Assembly: GCF_025642155.1 (NCBI RefSeq)
Contig: NZ_CP106798.1
Coordinates: 496,001 to 560,000 of the forward strand
DNA length: 64,000 nt
Direction of reading: 5' to 3'
Origin: Streptomyces sp. HUAS 15-9
Lineage (GTDB): Bacteria > Actinomycetota > Actinomycetes > Streptomycetales > Streptomycetaceae
The stretch's first letter is position 1. The number at the start of each line of letters is the position of its first letter. A program made the position numbers and the translations under genes. Below are positions 37,246 to 45,609 of this stretch, in pieces. The notes under the pieces were generated by a model, which saw nothing but the letters and a program-made list of their open reading frames with translations, was not told the DNA's origin and did no database searches.

Positions 37246-37998
37246 TCAGCAGTCTTCGGCCGCCTGGTCGTCGTCTGCGCTGCTGCTGGGACCGAGCCGG
37301 ACGCAGCACTCCCCCGGCTCGGGGGCCAGTACGGCTTGGACTCCGTTGACCTCAAGGCCGTTCAGATAGCCGCTGAGAAAGGCCTGGTTCATGCCGCACA
37401 CCAGGTCGGGGGCCTTCTCTGCCAGCGGGTGGAAGGGACAGTTGCGCAGTCGAAGGCGGGTCGGGGTTTCACGAACGGGCTCGTAGCCGTACCCGTCCAG
37501 CAGGCGCTCACAGGCGGTCAACCCGCGCTCCGGGCCGAGGCGCCCCGGGCGGGTCTCCTCCCGCGCGGCCTCCCCCATCCGTCGGCCTCGCTGCTCGGCG
37601 GTCCGTACCGCTGCCTGCGCGGCGTTCTCGTCCGCACGCTCGGTCAGCACGGCATCCAGGAGAAGGTCCGCCAGGAGTTCATGGCGCCGCTCGGGGATGC
37701 TGACGCTGATCTGGGCGTCAGTGGGTTCGTACACCTTCGGCTGTCTGCCGACCTTGCGGATCCCGCCCGGAGTTTCGTACCGCGCGCACAGCAGGCCGGC
37801 TTCGACGAGCTTGTCGAGGTGGAAGGCCGCGAGCTTGCGCGAGATGCCGACGCTGGCGGCGGCCTCGTCGCGGGTGACGGCGCGGCGGGCACGCCGGATG
37901 AACATGAACATGCGCCGCCGTGAGTCCTCGCTCAGGACGCTGACGGAGTCTATGGCGGCGCCAGCCGCGCCGACCTGCGGAGTCGAGTCAGGAGTCAC
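37246..37998 (-). CDS. ArsR-like HTH regulator with C-terminal cysteines
   Basis: A 250-residue regulator. The N-terminal winged helix (about 20-75) reads RAVTRDEAAASVGISRKLAAFHLDKLVEAGLL. The C-terminal half has conserved-looking Cys positions (LRNCPFH, LVCGM, GECCVRLG) that recall iron-sulfur or metal-sensing regulators of the SufR-like group; this is not proven. The start codon is GTG at 37998. It is divergent from two DUF2231-type membrane protein genes, about 120 bases away, which are its likely targets. Confidence 0.86.
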   Translation of the reverse strand: MTPDSTPQVGAAGAAIDSVSVLSEDSRRRMFMFIRRARRAVTRDEAAASVGISRKLAAFHLDKLVEAGLLCARYETPGGIRKVGRQPKVYEPTDAQISVSIPERRHELLADLLLDAVLTERADENAAQAAVRTAEQRGRRMGEAAREETRPGRLGPERGLTACERLLDGYGYEPVRETPTRLRLRNCPFHPLAEKAPDLVCGMNQAFLSGYLNGLEVNGVQAVLAPEPGECCVRLGPSSSADDDQAAEDC

Positions 37999-38120
37999 GA
38001 GAACACGGTAACTCCAGCTTGGATGGGCACAACCATTCTTTCTGGTCTTCTGTCCTGCATGCCTTGACGCGCGTCATCAATAAGTCCAAGTATTGTTGGT
38101 GAAACCGGTGGGAGGTTGCA

Positions 38121-38663
38121 ATGGCCACTGAGTCTCAGCTCCAGGCGAAGCGACCGGTCACTGCCGCGCTCGCCGGACCGTACGGCCACCCGTTCCACCC
38201 GATCCTGGTGACGGTGCCGATCGGTGCGTGGGTGGCCAGTCTGGTCTTCGACATCGCTTCCCGTTTCGTCCACCGGCCGGGGTTCCTGACCCAGGGCTCG
38301 GAGTGGTTGATCGCGGTGGGGGTGATCGGTGCCCTGCTGGCGGCCATGGTCGGGTTCCTCGACCTGTTCGCGATTCCCGTCGGCAGCAGGGCCTTTCGTA
38401 CGGCCCTGGTCCATATGACGCTGAACCTGCTGGTGACCGCCGCCTACGTCGTCAACTTCCTGTGGCGGTACAGCGACTACGCCGACGGCGGGAGTGTCGG
38501 CGTCGGCAGGCTCGTCCTGTCCGCGGTCAGCCTGGCGGTCCTGGGCGTCTCGGGATTTCTGGGCGGCAAGCTCGCCTACCGCTACGGCGTACGGGTCGCC
38601 GACGAGAGCACCCAGGCCGAGGGATTCACGCCCGGCCCACGTCGCCCGACGTCGTCCGGCTGA
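38121..38663 (+). CDS. DUF2231 membrane protein
   Basis: A 180-residue protein with four predicted membrane helices, beginning with the DUF2231 hallmark HPFHPILVTVPIGAWVASLVFD. Family members are thought to be haem- or redox-related membrane proteins, but no activity is established. GTGGGAGG precedes the ATG by a few bases. Probably co-transcribed with the next gene and controlled by the divergent HTH regulator. Confidence 0.88.
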   Translation: MATESQLQAKRPVTAALAGPYGHPFHPILVTVPIGAWVASLVFDIASRFVHRPGFLTQGSEWLIAVGVIGALLAAMVGFLDLFAIPVGSRAFRTALVHMTLNLLVTAAYVVNFLWRYSDYADGGSVGVGRLVLSAVSLAVLGVSGFLGGKLAYRYGVRVADESTQAEGFTPGPRRPTSSG

Positions 38664-38694
38664 CATCGATCTCGTCCTCACTCGGGAGTTCCCC

Positions 38695-39129
38695 ATGGAC
38701 ATCGCCGCATTGATCGCCTGGGTGGTCACCGCCTCCGGTGGCTTCTACATGCTCGGCACCTGGATCCAACGAGGCGGAATCCGGCAGCAGCAGTCCGGCA
38801 GCAGCCGTATGCCCGCGCCGGTGGTCTTCGGACACTTCGCCCTGGCCGCGGTCGGCCTGGTGGTGTGGATCATCTATGTCGTGGCCGACAAGAGCGCCCT
38901 GGCCTGGACCGCGTTCGGTCTGCTGCTACCGGTCGCCCTGCTGGGCTTCGTGATGCTGGCCCGCTGGATCCCCGTCCATCGCGAGCGTGCCGCGGCGGCT
39001 TACGGCGCCGAGGTGGACGTCCCCGCCGAGCGGCACTTCCCGCTGCCGGTGGTGCTGGCCCATGGGCTGTTCGCCGTGGTGACCCTCGTTCTGGTCCTGC
39101 TCACCGCCGTGGGCATCGGCGGCAGCTGA
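38695..39129 (+). CDS. Four-helix membrane protein, unknown function
   Basis: A 144-residue integral membrane protein with four hydrophobic helices (MDIAALIAWVVTASGGFYML; FGHFALAAVGLVVWIIYVV; FGLLLPVALLGFVMLARWI; LPVVLAHGLFAVVTLVLVLL). A single His in the second helix (FGHF) and another in the fourth (LAHG) could bind haem, but this is speculative. GGGAG lies upstream of the ATG at 38695. It follows the DUF2231 gene by 31 bases and is followed by a strong hairpin. Confidence 0.8.
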   Translation: MDIAALIAWVVTASGGFYMLGTWIQRGGIRQQQSGSSRMPAPVVFGHFALAAVGLVVWIIYVVADKSALAWTAFGLLLPVALLGFVMLARWIPVHRERAAAAYGAEVDVPAERHFPLPVVLAHGLFAVVTLVLVLLTAVGIGGS

Positions 39130-39144
39130 CTCGACCTGCCAGGT

Positions 39145-39168
39145 CGGCGCCGGTCTCGCCCGGCGCCG
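39145..39168 (+). terminator. Terminator hairpin
   Basis: CGGCGCCGG (39145-39153), short loop, CCGGCGCCG (39160-39168), 15 bases after the membrane protein stop. It separates this pair from the MerR operon. Confidence 0.75.
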
Positions 39169-39176
39169 AGGGGAGC

Positions 39177-39207
39177 TTGCATCCGGTACCTGGGTACAGG
39201 TTTACCG
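39177..39207 (+). promoter_or_regulatory. Candidate MerR-type promoter/operator
   Basis: A -35-like TTGCAT (39177-39182) and a -10-like TTTACC (39201-39206) are separated by 18 bases. Between and over them lies the dyad ACCTG-GGTA-CAGGT (39188-39201). A dyad inside an over-long spacer is the hallmark of MerR-regulated promoters. The MerR gene is the second gene downstream. Confidence 0.55.
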
Positions 39208-39262
39208 TCAGTGGTGTCCCGGGCTGCGGTTGCTCGGGGACGCTGTGACGGGAGTGAGCGCG

Positions 39263-39604
39263 ATGACCGATCTGGGATGGGTGCCCCGGTCCTGCACTCT
39301 GCCGACGACGGAGCGGCCCCTGCGGGTGGCGGAGTGGGACACGCTGTTCGGCGAGCGGCTGACGGACGTGTCCCGGCCTGAGCCGTTGCTCCTGCGCCTG
39401 GAGTTGTCAGGCGGCGGTGTTCAGGAGCGGGTCCGCGACCTGGCCGAGCGGGAAAGCGGCTGCTGCTCGTTCTTCACGTTCAGCGTTGCGGGCGAAGGCT
39501 CCCGAGTGCGCTTGGACATCGCGGTGGATCAGGTGCACGCGCCGGTCCTGGACGCACTCGCCGACCGGACCGGAGCCCTGGCCGGAGCGGGGGAACAGGC
39601 GTGA
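39263..39604 (+). CDS. Small protein of a metal-responsive operon
   Basis: A 113-residue soluble protein. The C-terminal half contains a Cys pair in ERESGCCSFFTFSV and alternating hydrophobic strands. Similar small proteins are found beside MerR genes in actinobacterial mercury/arsenic-type clusters, where they may bind metal, but the activity is unknown. GGGAG (39250-39254) supports the ATG at 39263 over the GTG at 39245. Its last four bases overlap the MerR start (GTGA). Confidence 0.72.
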   Translation: MTDLGWVPRSCTLPTTERPLRVAEWDTLFGERLTDVSRPEPLLLRLELSGGGVQERVRDLAERESGCCSFFTFSVAGEGSRVRLDIAVDQVHAPVLDALADRTGALAGAGEQA

Positions 39605-40047
39605 GCGAGGAGCTGCGCAGCGGTCAGGTCGCCGAGGCTGCCGGTGTGAACATCCAGACCCTGCGTTATTACGAACGTCGCGGCCTGCTGGCCGAGCCGC
39701 AGCGCAGTCCCGGCGGACACCGGCTGTACGGCGACGACGCGGTCACCGCGCTGCGCGTGATCAAGGCAGCCCAGCGCCTCGGCTTCACCCTGGACGAGGT
39801 CGCCGAGTTGCTGGAGACCGGCCGCCACCGCCACGGCCGACCCGTAGCCGGGCTGCAGGAGCGCGCGAAGGCGAAGATCGCCGAGGTCGACGCGAAGATC
39901 GCGGACCTGACCACCATCCGCACGGCCCTGACCACCGCCGTCGACGCGGGCTGTGACGACCTGACCGCGTGCGCCGACAGTGCTCACTGTCCCATCCCCT
40001 TCACCGACCTCGCCGAGGAGCATCGTCATGCCGGACCCTGTTGCTGA
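39601..40047 (+). CDS. MerR-family metal-responsive regulator
   Basis: A 148-residue MerR regulator. The N-terminal HTH reads RSGQVAEAAGVNIQTLRYYERRGLL, followed by the long dimerisation helix. The C-terminal metal loop contains Cys (GCDDLTACADSAHCPIPF) and a terminal HRHAGPCC. Cysteine content and position resemble mercury- or soft-metal-sensing members. The GTG start overlaps the previous gene by four bases and its end overlaps the next by 20, so all three are one transcription unit. Confidence 0.9.
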   Translation: MSEELRSGQVAEAAGVNIQTLRYYERRGLLAEPQRSPGGHRLYGDDAVTALRVIKAAQRLGFTLDEVAELLETGRHRHGRPVAGLQERAKAKIAEVDAKIADLTTIRTALTTAVDAGCDDLTACADSAHCPIPFTDLAEEHRHAGPCC

Positions 40048-40345
40048 CCCGCGCGTCCGCCGGACACCGAAGACGTTGGCGGGCCTCGCCGGGCTGGCCT
40101 GCCTGGCCTGTTGTCTGCTGCCCGTCCTGATAACGGCGGGAGTGGTAGGCGCCGGGGCCTCCGCCGTCGTGGGCCCGCTGCCCGCTCTCGCCCTCGCTCT
40201 GGCCGCGCTGGCCGGGGCCACGTGGTGGTTCGGCCGACGCCGCTCCGCATGCTCTTGCGGGTCCGCGGCCAGGAACGAACACGGATGCGGCTGCAAGGCC
40301 GACAACGACCCCCTGAAGATCACCGGTCCCGTCCGTAGTCCGTAG
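40028..40345 (+). CDS. Small Cys-rich membrane protein (MerT/MerC-like)
   Basis: A 105-residue protein with two membrane helices (about 17-38 and 42-65). The first contains CLACCLLP, a vicinal Cys pair inside the membrane, as in the mercury transporters MerT and MerC. The cytoplasmic tail is Cys-rich (ACSCGS, HGCGCK). The layout suggests soft-metal uptake or binding, though no mercuric reductase (merA) or organomercurial lyase gene is present in the window. It starts inside the MerR gene. Confidence 0.75.
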   Translation: MPDPVADPRVRRTPKTLAGLAGLACLACCLLPVLITAGVVGAGASAVVGPLPALALALAALAGATWWFGRRRSACSCGSAARNEHGCGCKADNDPLKITGPVRSP

Positions 40346-40588
40346 GCAGGGCCGGCCGCGCCCAGGCCCGTCACTCTTCGCACGGCTCTCGAGCAGGCCG
40401 CGGGACGAGCTCCGTCGGCGCGGCCTTCATGCCGGAAGGGGCTTGGTCCGTTCGGCCGTCATGAGCTGGCGTGCCGTGTCCGACCACGGTGTTGTTGAAG
40501 CGGATGCGCAACGGCACAAGGGGCGCTGGTGACGTGAGGCGCTTGGCTGCGCGGGGCGGAGCTGAGGGACAGAGCTGAAGGACTGAGC

Positions 40589-42205
40589 ATGGCCATATCC
40601 GGCTCCATAGCCGTCCGAGCGCGTCGTGCCGCTGCCGTCGCCACGGCGGTGAGCTGCTTGGCGGTCGTAGGCACCGCACAGAACGTCAGCGCGGCCGACG
40701 GACCGGCGCCGTCGGTGCCTCCGCGGTTGGAGTGGAAACCCTGCGCTCGGGGCCCGGAGTTCGACTGCGCGACCGTGAAGGTGCCGCTGGACTACCTCCA
40801 CCCCGGTCGTCGCACCATCGAACTGGCGGTCGTCAAGCGGAAGGCGACCGGCCACGGCCGGCGTATCGGCACCCTGTTCTTCAACCCCGGCGGTCCCGGC
40901 GGCCCCGGAACGGTGGAGATGCCGCAGAACTACCAGTTCTTCCCGCAGGAGATACGGGAGCGGTTCGACATCGTCAGCTGGGATCCACGCGGAGTCGGCA
41001 ACAGCACCGCCGTGAACTGCTTCGCGAGTCCCGAGGCAGCCAAGGCCTGGATGTCGGGCAGGCCGGCCGGCTTCCCCGTGGGCGAGCGGCAGCGGGCGGC
41101 CTGGATCGCCGCGTACAAGGATCTGTCCCGGCGCTGCCGGCAGCGCGACCCCGAGCTTCTGCGCCATGTGTCGACCGCGGACAGCGCCCGCGACCTCGAC
41201 CAGCTGCGCCGGGCGGTGGGTGAACCACAACTGACCTACCTGGGCATCTCCTACGGCACGTTCCTCGGCGCCACTTATGCCAACCTCTTTCCCGGCCAGG
41301 TCCGCGCCATGGTTCTCGACAGCAACATCGATCCGCAGGCCTGGACGAACCACGCCTCCGACGAGGAACCCGAACTACCGGTGTTCCTGCGCATGGGTTC
41401 GGACCGCGGCGCGGCGGCAACCCTGGACCAGTTCCTCACCCTGTGCGGATCGACCACCACCGACGGCTGCGCCTTCTCGGCCGGCAGCCCCAGAGCGACG
41501 CGGGACAAGTTCGACGAGCTGACGCGGCGTCTTCGGACACATCCCGTGGGCGCGTGGACCTACGGCCGGTCGATCGGTGACGTGGTGAGCGCCCTCAACG
41601 TCGTCCACCCCGGCTGGACGGAGCTCGCCGGCAAGTTGCAGGACCTGTGGCAGGGACGCGTACCGAAGCCGTCCGCGCCCCAGCCCGCACCGCCCGTACC
41701 GGTCCCGTACCTGGGCGAGGAACAGGGTGGTGCCGTGCTCTGCTCCGACAGCCCCAATCCACGCGACCCCGGTGTCTACCACGCACTGGAGGAGGCAGCC
41801 GCCATCAGCGCGGGCGATGCCGGGCGCTTCTGGACCTGGGCGGCGGAGCCGTGTGCCACCTGGCCGGCGGTCGCCACGAACCGCTATCGAGGCCCGTGGA
41901 ACCGGCCGACGGCCCACCCGGTGCTGGTGGTCGGCACCAGATACGACCCCGCCACGCCCTACCGGGCAGCGCAGGCCATGGCCGAGGATCTGGCCGACGC
42001 CCGCCTGCTCACCAACGACGGGTACGGGCACACCACCATGCTCAATCCCAGCAGTTGCGTCGACGCGTACGAGAGCCGCTACCTCATCGACGGCACCCTC
42101 CCGCCGGCCGGAGCGACGTGCCGTCCGGACAGGGCCCCGTTCACCGCACCCGAGCCGCGGGGCGGCGTCGCCACGGGCGGCGGCGGGCTGGCCGCCGCCT
42201 CTTGA
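40589..42205 (+). CDS. Secreted tripeptidyl aminopeptidase-like alpha/beta hydrolase
   Basis: A 538-residue secreted hydrolase resembling Streptomyces tripeptidyl aminopeptidases (SlpD/SlpE type). The signal peptide spans residues 1-35 (ARRAAAVATAVSCLAVVGTAQNVSA). The oxyanion region FFNPGGPGGPG, DPRGVGNS and the nucleophile elbow GISYGTFLG are followed by an inserted lid and a C-terminal TAP-like domain carrying GTRYDPATPY (Asp) and GYGHTT (His), so the triad is complete. There is no lipobox Cys, so it is probably released. Its stop codon abuts the stop of the convergent symporter gene (TGATCA). Confidence 0.9.
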   Translation: MAISGSIAVRARRAAAVATAVSCLAVVGTAQNVSAADGPAPSVPPRLEWKPCARGPEFDCATVKVPLDYLHPGRRTIELAVVKRKATGHGRRIGTLFFNPGGPGGPGTVEMPQNYQFFPQEIRERFDIVSWDPRGVGNSTAVNCFASPEAAKAWMSGRPAGFPVGERQRAAWIAAYKDLSRRCRQRDPELLRHVSTADSARDLDQLRRAVGEPQLTYLGISYGTFLGATYANLFPGQVRAMVLDSNIDPQAWTNHASDEEPELPVFLRMGSDRGAAATLDQFLTLCGSTTTDGCAFSAGSPRATRDKFDELTRRLRTHPVGAWTYGRSIGDVVSALNVVHPGWTELAGKLQDLWQGRVPKPSAPQPAPPVPVPYLGEEQGGAVLCSDSPNPRDPGVYHALEEAAAISAGDAGRFWTWAAEPCATWPAVATNRYRGPWNRPTAHPVLVVGTRYDPATPYRAAQAMAEDLADARLLTNDGYGHTTMLNPSSCVDAYESRYLIDGTLPPAGATCRPDRAPFTAPEPRGGVATGGGGLAAAS

Positions 42206-43822
42206 TCACTCCGCCGCGGCGAGCAGCCGTGCCTCGTTCTCCTCGTACAGCCGCTGGTTCTCCTGGCTCTGGGCGGCGTTGCGTCGGTGGTCCAGACGGC
42301 TGCCCAGCCAGCCCGCCAGATAGCCGACCGGGATGGAGACCAGGCCGGTGGACTGCATGGGGAACCAGCCGAAGTCCGCGTTCGGGAAGACCGAGGCCGG
42401 CGTGCCCGAGACGGCCTTGGAGAAGACCATCAGCACGAGGGCGCTGGCAGCGCCTCCGTAGAGACTCGCGAGCAGGCCGGTACGGGTGAATCCTCGCCAG
42501 AAGAGGGAGTAGGTCAACGCGGGGGCCACGGCCGACGCCCCGATGCAGATCGCCAGTGTCGTCAGCACGCCGACGTCCCAGTTCTGGACCAGGGTGGAGA
42601 GCGCGATGGCGGCGGCTCCCACGGCCACGCTCGCCCAGGCCGCCACCGTCATCTCCGTACGCGGCGCCGCCTGTCCGCGCCGCGCCGCGTGGGTGAACAG
42701 GTCGTGGGCGAGCGACGAGGCCGCGGCCAGGGTCATCCCCGCGACCGAGGACAGCAGGGTGATGAACACCGTGCCGGCGACGGCCGCGTAGAGGATCGTC
42801 GAGCCCGCGGAGCCGGGGCCGCCGCCGAGCATCCGGGACAGTATGAGCACCGACGTCCTGCCGTGCGGGTCGGCCGCGGTGATGTAGCGGGATCCCACCA
42901 GGGCCGCCGCACCGGTCCCCAGGATGATCACGATCAGGCAGAAGGTCGTGACCGTGCCGACCGCCCACGACATGGAGCGGCGCACGGCGGGTACGTCGCG
43001 TGCGGAGTACAGGCGCATCGTGATGTGCGGCAGGCAGGCCGCGCCGAGGATCACGGTGATCTGGAGACTGGCGAAGTCCAGCCGGTCACCGGCGGAGGTG
43101 CCCAGTTGCAGACCCTGCTGGAGGTAGGCGGAGCCGGCGCCGCTGCCGTGCTGGGCGGCCCGGAGGATGTCGCCGGGGTTCCAGTCGAAGCGGTTCAGGA
43201 CCAGGACGGCGACGACGAGACTGGTGCCCAGCAGGATCACGATCTTGATCATCTGGATGAGGGCGGTGCCGCGCATGCCGCCGATCGCCGCGTAAATGAT
43301 CATCAGGCTGCCGACGAGGACGATGCATGTCGTCCTGGCGCCCCCCGAGTGCGGGATGCCCAGGATGAAGGTGAGCAGCGACCCGGCCCCGGAGAGCTGG
43401 ACGACCAGGAAGGGGAGGGTCGCCGCCAGGGTCACCACGCAGGAGGCGATACGGACGGCCCGCCCGGGCATGTTGCGGGCCAGGACGTCGCCCATGGTGA
43501 ACTTGCCGGCGTTGCGCAGGGGTTCGGCCAGCAGGAACATCAGCAGCACCAGCGACATGGCGGTGCTGACCGCCAGGACATAGCCGTCGTATCCGGCGAG
43601 CGCGACGATGCCGGTGGTGCTCAGCACCGTGGCCGCGGAAATGTAGTCACCGGCGATCGCCAGGCCGTTCCTGAGCGGCGTGAGCGAGAGATAGCCGGTG
43701 TAGAAGTTCGTCAGGTCGTCGCGGTCCGGTCCGGCCATCACGCACATGAGAAGGGTGAGGGTGACCAGGACGGTGAACAGGATCAGGACGGTGGCCTGCG
43801 TCCCGGAGCCGAAGTCGGTCAT
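42206..43822 (-). CDS. ActP-like sodium:solute symporter
   Basis: A 538-residue member of the SSS family with about 13 membrane helices, closest in layout to the acetate/monocarboxylate permease ActP: GDYISAATVLSTTGIVALAGYDG in helix 2 and LTYSLFWRGFTRTGLLASLYGG near the C-terminus. The ATG at 43822 overlaps the stop of the DUF485 gene, the usual partner of ActP. The much longer ORF to 44245 is a shadow. Substrate probably acetate, propionate or pyruvate. Propionyl-CoA synthetase elsewhere in the window could use the same acids, but it is not linked. Confidence 0.9.
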   Translation of the reverse strand: MTDFGSGTQATVLILFTVLVTLTLLMCVMAGPDRDDLTNFYTGYLSLTPLRNGLAIAGDYISAATVLSTTGIVALAGYDGYVLAVSTAMSLVLLMFLLAEPLRNAGKFTMGDVLARNMPGRAVRIASCVVTLAATLPFLVVQLSGAGSLLTFILGIPHSGGARTTCIVLVGSLMIIYAAIGGMRGTALIQMIKIVILLGTSLVVAVLVLNRFDWNPGDILRAAQHGSGAGSAYLQQGLQLGTSAGDRLDFASLQITVILGAACLPHITMRLYSARDVPAVRRSMSWAVGTVTTFCLIVIILGTGAAALVGSRYITAADPHGRTSVLILSRMLGGGPGSAGSTILYAAVAGTVFITLLSSVAGMTLAAASSLAHDLFTHAARRGQAAPRTEMTVAAWASVAVGAAAIALSTLVQNWDVGVLTTLAICIGASAVAPALTYSLFWRGFTRTGLLASLYGGAASALVLMVFSKAVSGTPASVFPNADFGWFPMQSTGLVSIPVGYLAGWLGSRLDHRRNAAQSQENQRLYEENEARLLAAAE

Positions 43823-44358
43823 CGCGCCACCCCGGCGTTCCGGGCCGCCGACGCGTCCGTCCGTTCCCTGACGAGCCGTGCCAGCGGGTCCACGGAGCGT
43901 CGTGCGCTGCGTCCGTACCAGAGGATCGCCGCGAAGGTGACGACGAGCTGGAAGACGCCCAGCGCCATGCCCAGGCTCACCTCTCCGGCGATGGCGGATC
44001 CCATCAGGTCCGGCGCGAAGCAGGACAGCAGCACGTACAGCACGAAGGAGCCGAGCGCGGTCAGCGTGGAGACCCGGCGCAGCACGCGGTAGGCCGAGCG
44101 CAGGGCAACGAGGTCGGCGTTCTGGCGCCCGGTCTCGCGCGCGTACGGTTCCTGCCGGGGAGCGCGTCCGTACGGGTCGTACGGCAGGGCGTCGTATCCG
44201 TACGAGTCGTACCGGGGGACGTCGCGTCCGTACGACTGCTGCCACGGATCCCGCGCATACGACTCGTGCTGAGGAGTGTGGCCATGGGACCGGTCCTGCG
44301 GCCGCGACCAGCCCGTCGGTGCGGGTGGCGGATGCCGGTGGTCGTCGGCGTATGTCAT
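43819..44358 (-). CDS. DUF485 membrane protein with Tyr-rich N-terminus
   Basis: A 179-residue protein whose C-terminal 95 residues are DUF485 (two membrane helices: LTALGSFVLYVLLSCFAP and LGVFQLVVTFAAILWYG), the small companion (YjcH-like) of ActP symporters. The N-terminal 80 residues are an unusual hydrophilic extension of near-repeats: YARDPWQQSYGRD, YDSYGYD, YDPYGRAPRQEPYARE. The ATG at 44358 is preferred; other starts lie 1-2 codons away. The extension is probably disordered. Confidence 0.86.
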   Translation of the reverse strand: MTYADDHRHPPPAPTGWSRPQDRSHGHTPQHESYARDPWQQSYGRDVPRYDSYGYDALPYDPYGRAPRQEPYARETGRQNADLVALRSAYRVLRRVSTLTALGSFVLYVLLSCFAPDLMGSAIAGEVSLGMALGVFQLVVTFAAILWYGRSARRSVDPLARLVRERTDASAARNAGVAR

Positions 44359-44601
44359 CGCATGGCCTTCCGGTACGGCTCTGATCCGTGGGGACGGGCA
44401 GGGAGAGCGGGCGTGACCGCGCACGTTACCGACCGGTTGGAATGCCTGATAACCCTGTTGGGCGTTACGTTTTCGGCTCGATCCGGCATCCGGTCGGGCG
44501 CCTGAGAACAAGATCACCGAGGCGATGTGGCGAAGATCACGCATCGCCACGTACCTACTGGTCGGTATGGTCACCAGGAGCCGTGAGCGACAGGAGGCAG
44601 G

Positions 44602-45609
44602 ATGTCTGCGACCAACCGTCAGATCCGTCTGGCAGCGCGCCCCGTGGGTGACGTGAAACCCGAGGACTGGGAGCACTGTTCCGGGCTCGTCGAGGAACCG
44701 GGCCCGGGGCGGTTCGCTGGCCGGACGCGCGTCATCTCCCTGGACCCGGCCATGCGGGGGTGGCTGGACGACCGCCCCTCCTATCTGCCGCCGGTGGGCA
44801 TCGGTGAGGTGATGCGCGCCGGATCGGTCATCGAGGTCACCGCGTCCAACCATCCCGACTACCAGCCGGGCGACCACGTGGTCGGCACGTTCGGCGTCCA
44901 GGAGTACGTGGTCTCCGACGCCCGGGGCGCCATGAAGATCGACACCTCCCTCGCCCCGCCCTCCACCTATCTGGGGGCGCTGGGCATGCCCGGCATGACC
45001 GCCTATTTCGGCCTGCTGGACGTAGGGGCACTGAAGGACGGCGAGACCGTGGTGGTGTCCGGGGCGGCCGGCGCGGTGGGAACCATCGTGGGTCAGATCG
45101 CGAAGGCCAAGGGCTGCCGGGTCGTGGGCATCGCCGGAGGGCCGGAGAAGTGCGCGCTGCTCACCGACGAGCTGGGATTCGACGCGGCGATCGACTACCG
45201 CGCCGAGGACGTCAGGAAGGCGCTGCGCCTTCACGCCCCTGACGGCATCGACGTCTACTTCGACAACGTCGGAGGGGAGATCCTCGACGCCGCCCTGACC
45301 CGTCTGGCGATGCACGCGCGCGTCGTGGTCTGCGGCGCGATCAGCCAGTACAACAACGACACGCCGGTCCACGGCCCGTCCAACTACCTCTCGCTGCTGG
45401 TGCGTCGCGCCCGCATGGAGGGCTTCGTCGTCTTCGACTACGCCAAGCGCTACGCGGAGGCCGCACAGGAGATCTCCGCCCTGATCGGCGCCGGCCGCAT
45501 CAAGGTCAAGGAACACGTGGTGAGGGGCACTCTGGACGACTTCCCCGAGACGCTGCAGATGCTCTTCCGCGGCGAGAACGTCGGCAAGCTCGTGCTGGAG
45601 CTGTCGTGA
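44602..45609 (+). CDS. curA: NADP-dependent medium-chain oxidoreductase (CurA-like)
   Basis: A 335-residue zinc-independent MDR enzyme of the leukotriene B4 dehydrogenase/curcumin reductase group. Features are the N-terminal VISLDPAMRGWL, the nucleotide-binding VSGAAGAVGTIVGQIAK, and YFDNVGGEILDAAL. It reduces activated C=C bonds using NADPH. CAGGAGG precedes the ATG. Its stop overlaps the GTG of the following SDR gene (4 bases), so the two likely act on related substrates. Confidence 0.9.
   Translation: MSATNRQIRLAARPVGDVKPEDWEHCSGLVEEPGPGRFAGRTRVISLDPAMRGWLDDRPSYLPPVGIGEVMRAGSVIEVTASNHPDYQPGDHVVGTFGVQEYVVSDARGAMKIDTSLAPPSTYLGALGMPGMTAYFGLLDVGALKDGETVVVSGAAGAVGTIVGQIAKAKGCRVVGIAGGPEKCALLTDELGFDAAIDYRAEDVRKALRLHAPDGIDVYFDNVGGEILDAALTRLAMHARVVVCGAISQYNNDTPVHGPSNYLSLLVRRARMEGFVVFDYAKRYAEAAQEISALIGAGRIKVKEHVVRGTLDDFPETLQMLFRGENVGKLVLELS

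Noticed and set aside
40346..40588. Riboswitch or small RNA before the hydrolase gene
   Set aside because: No recognisable conserved fold or strong hairpin; treated as a plain intergenic region.
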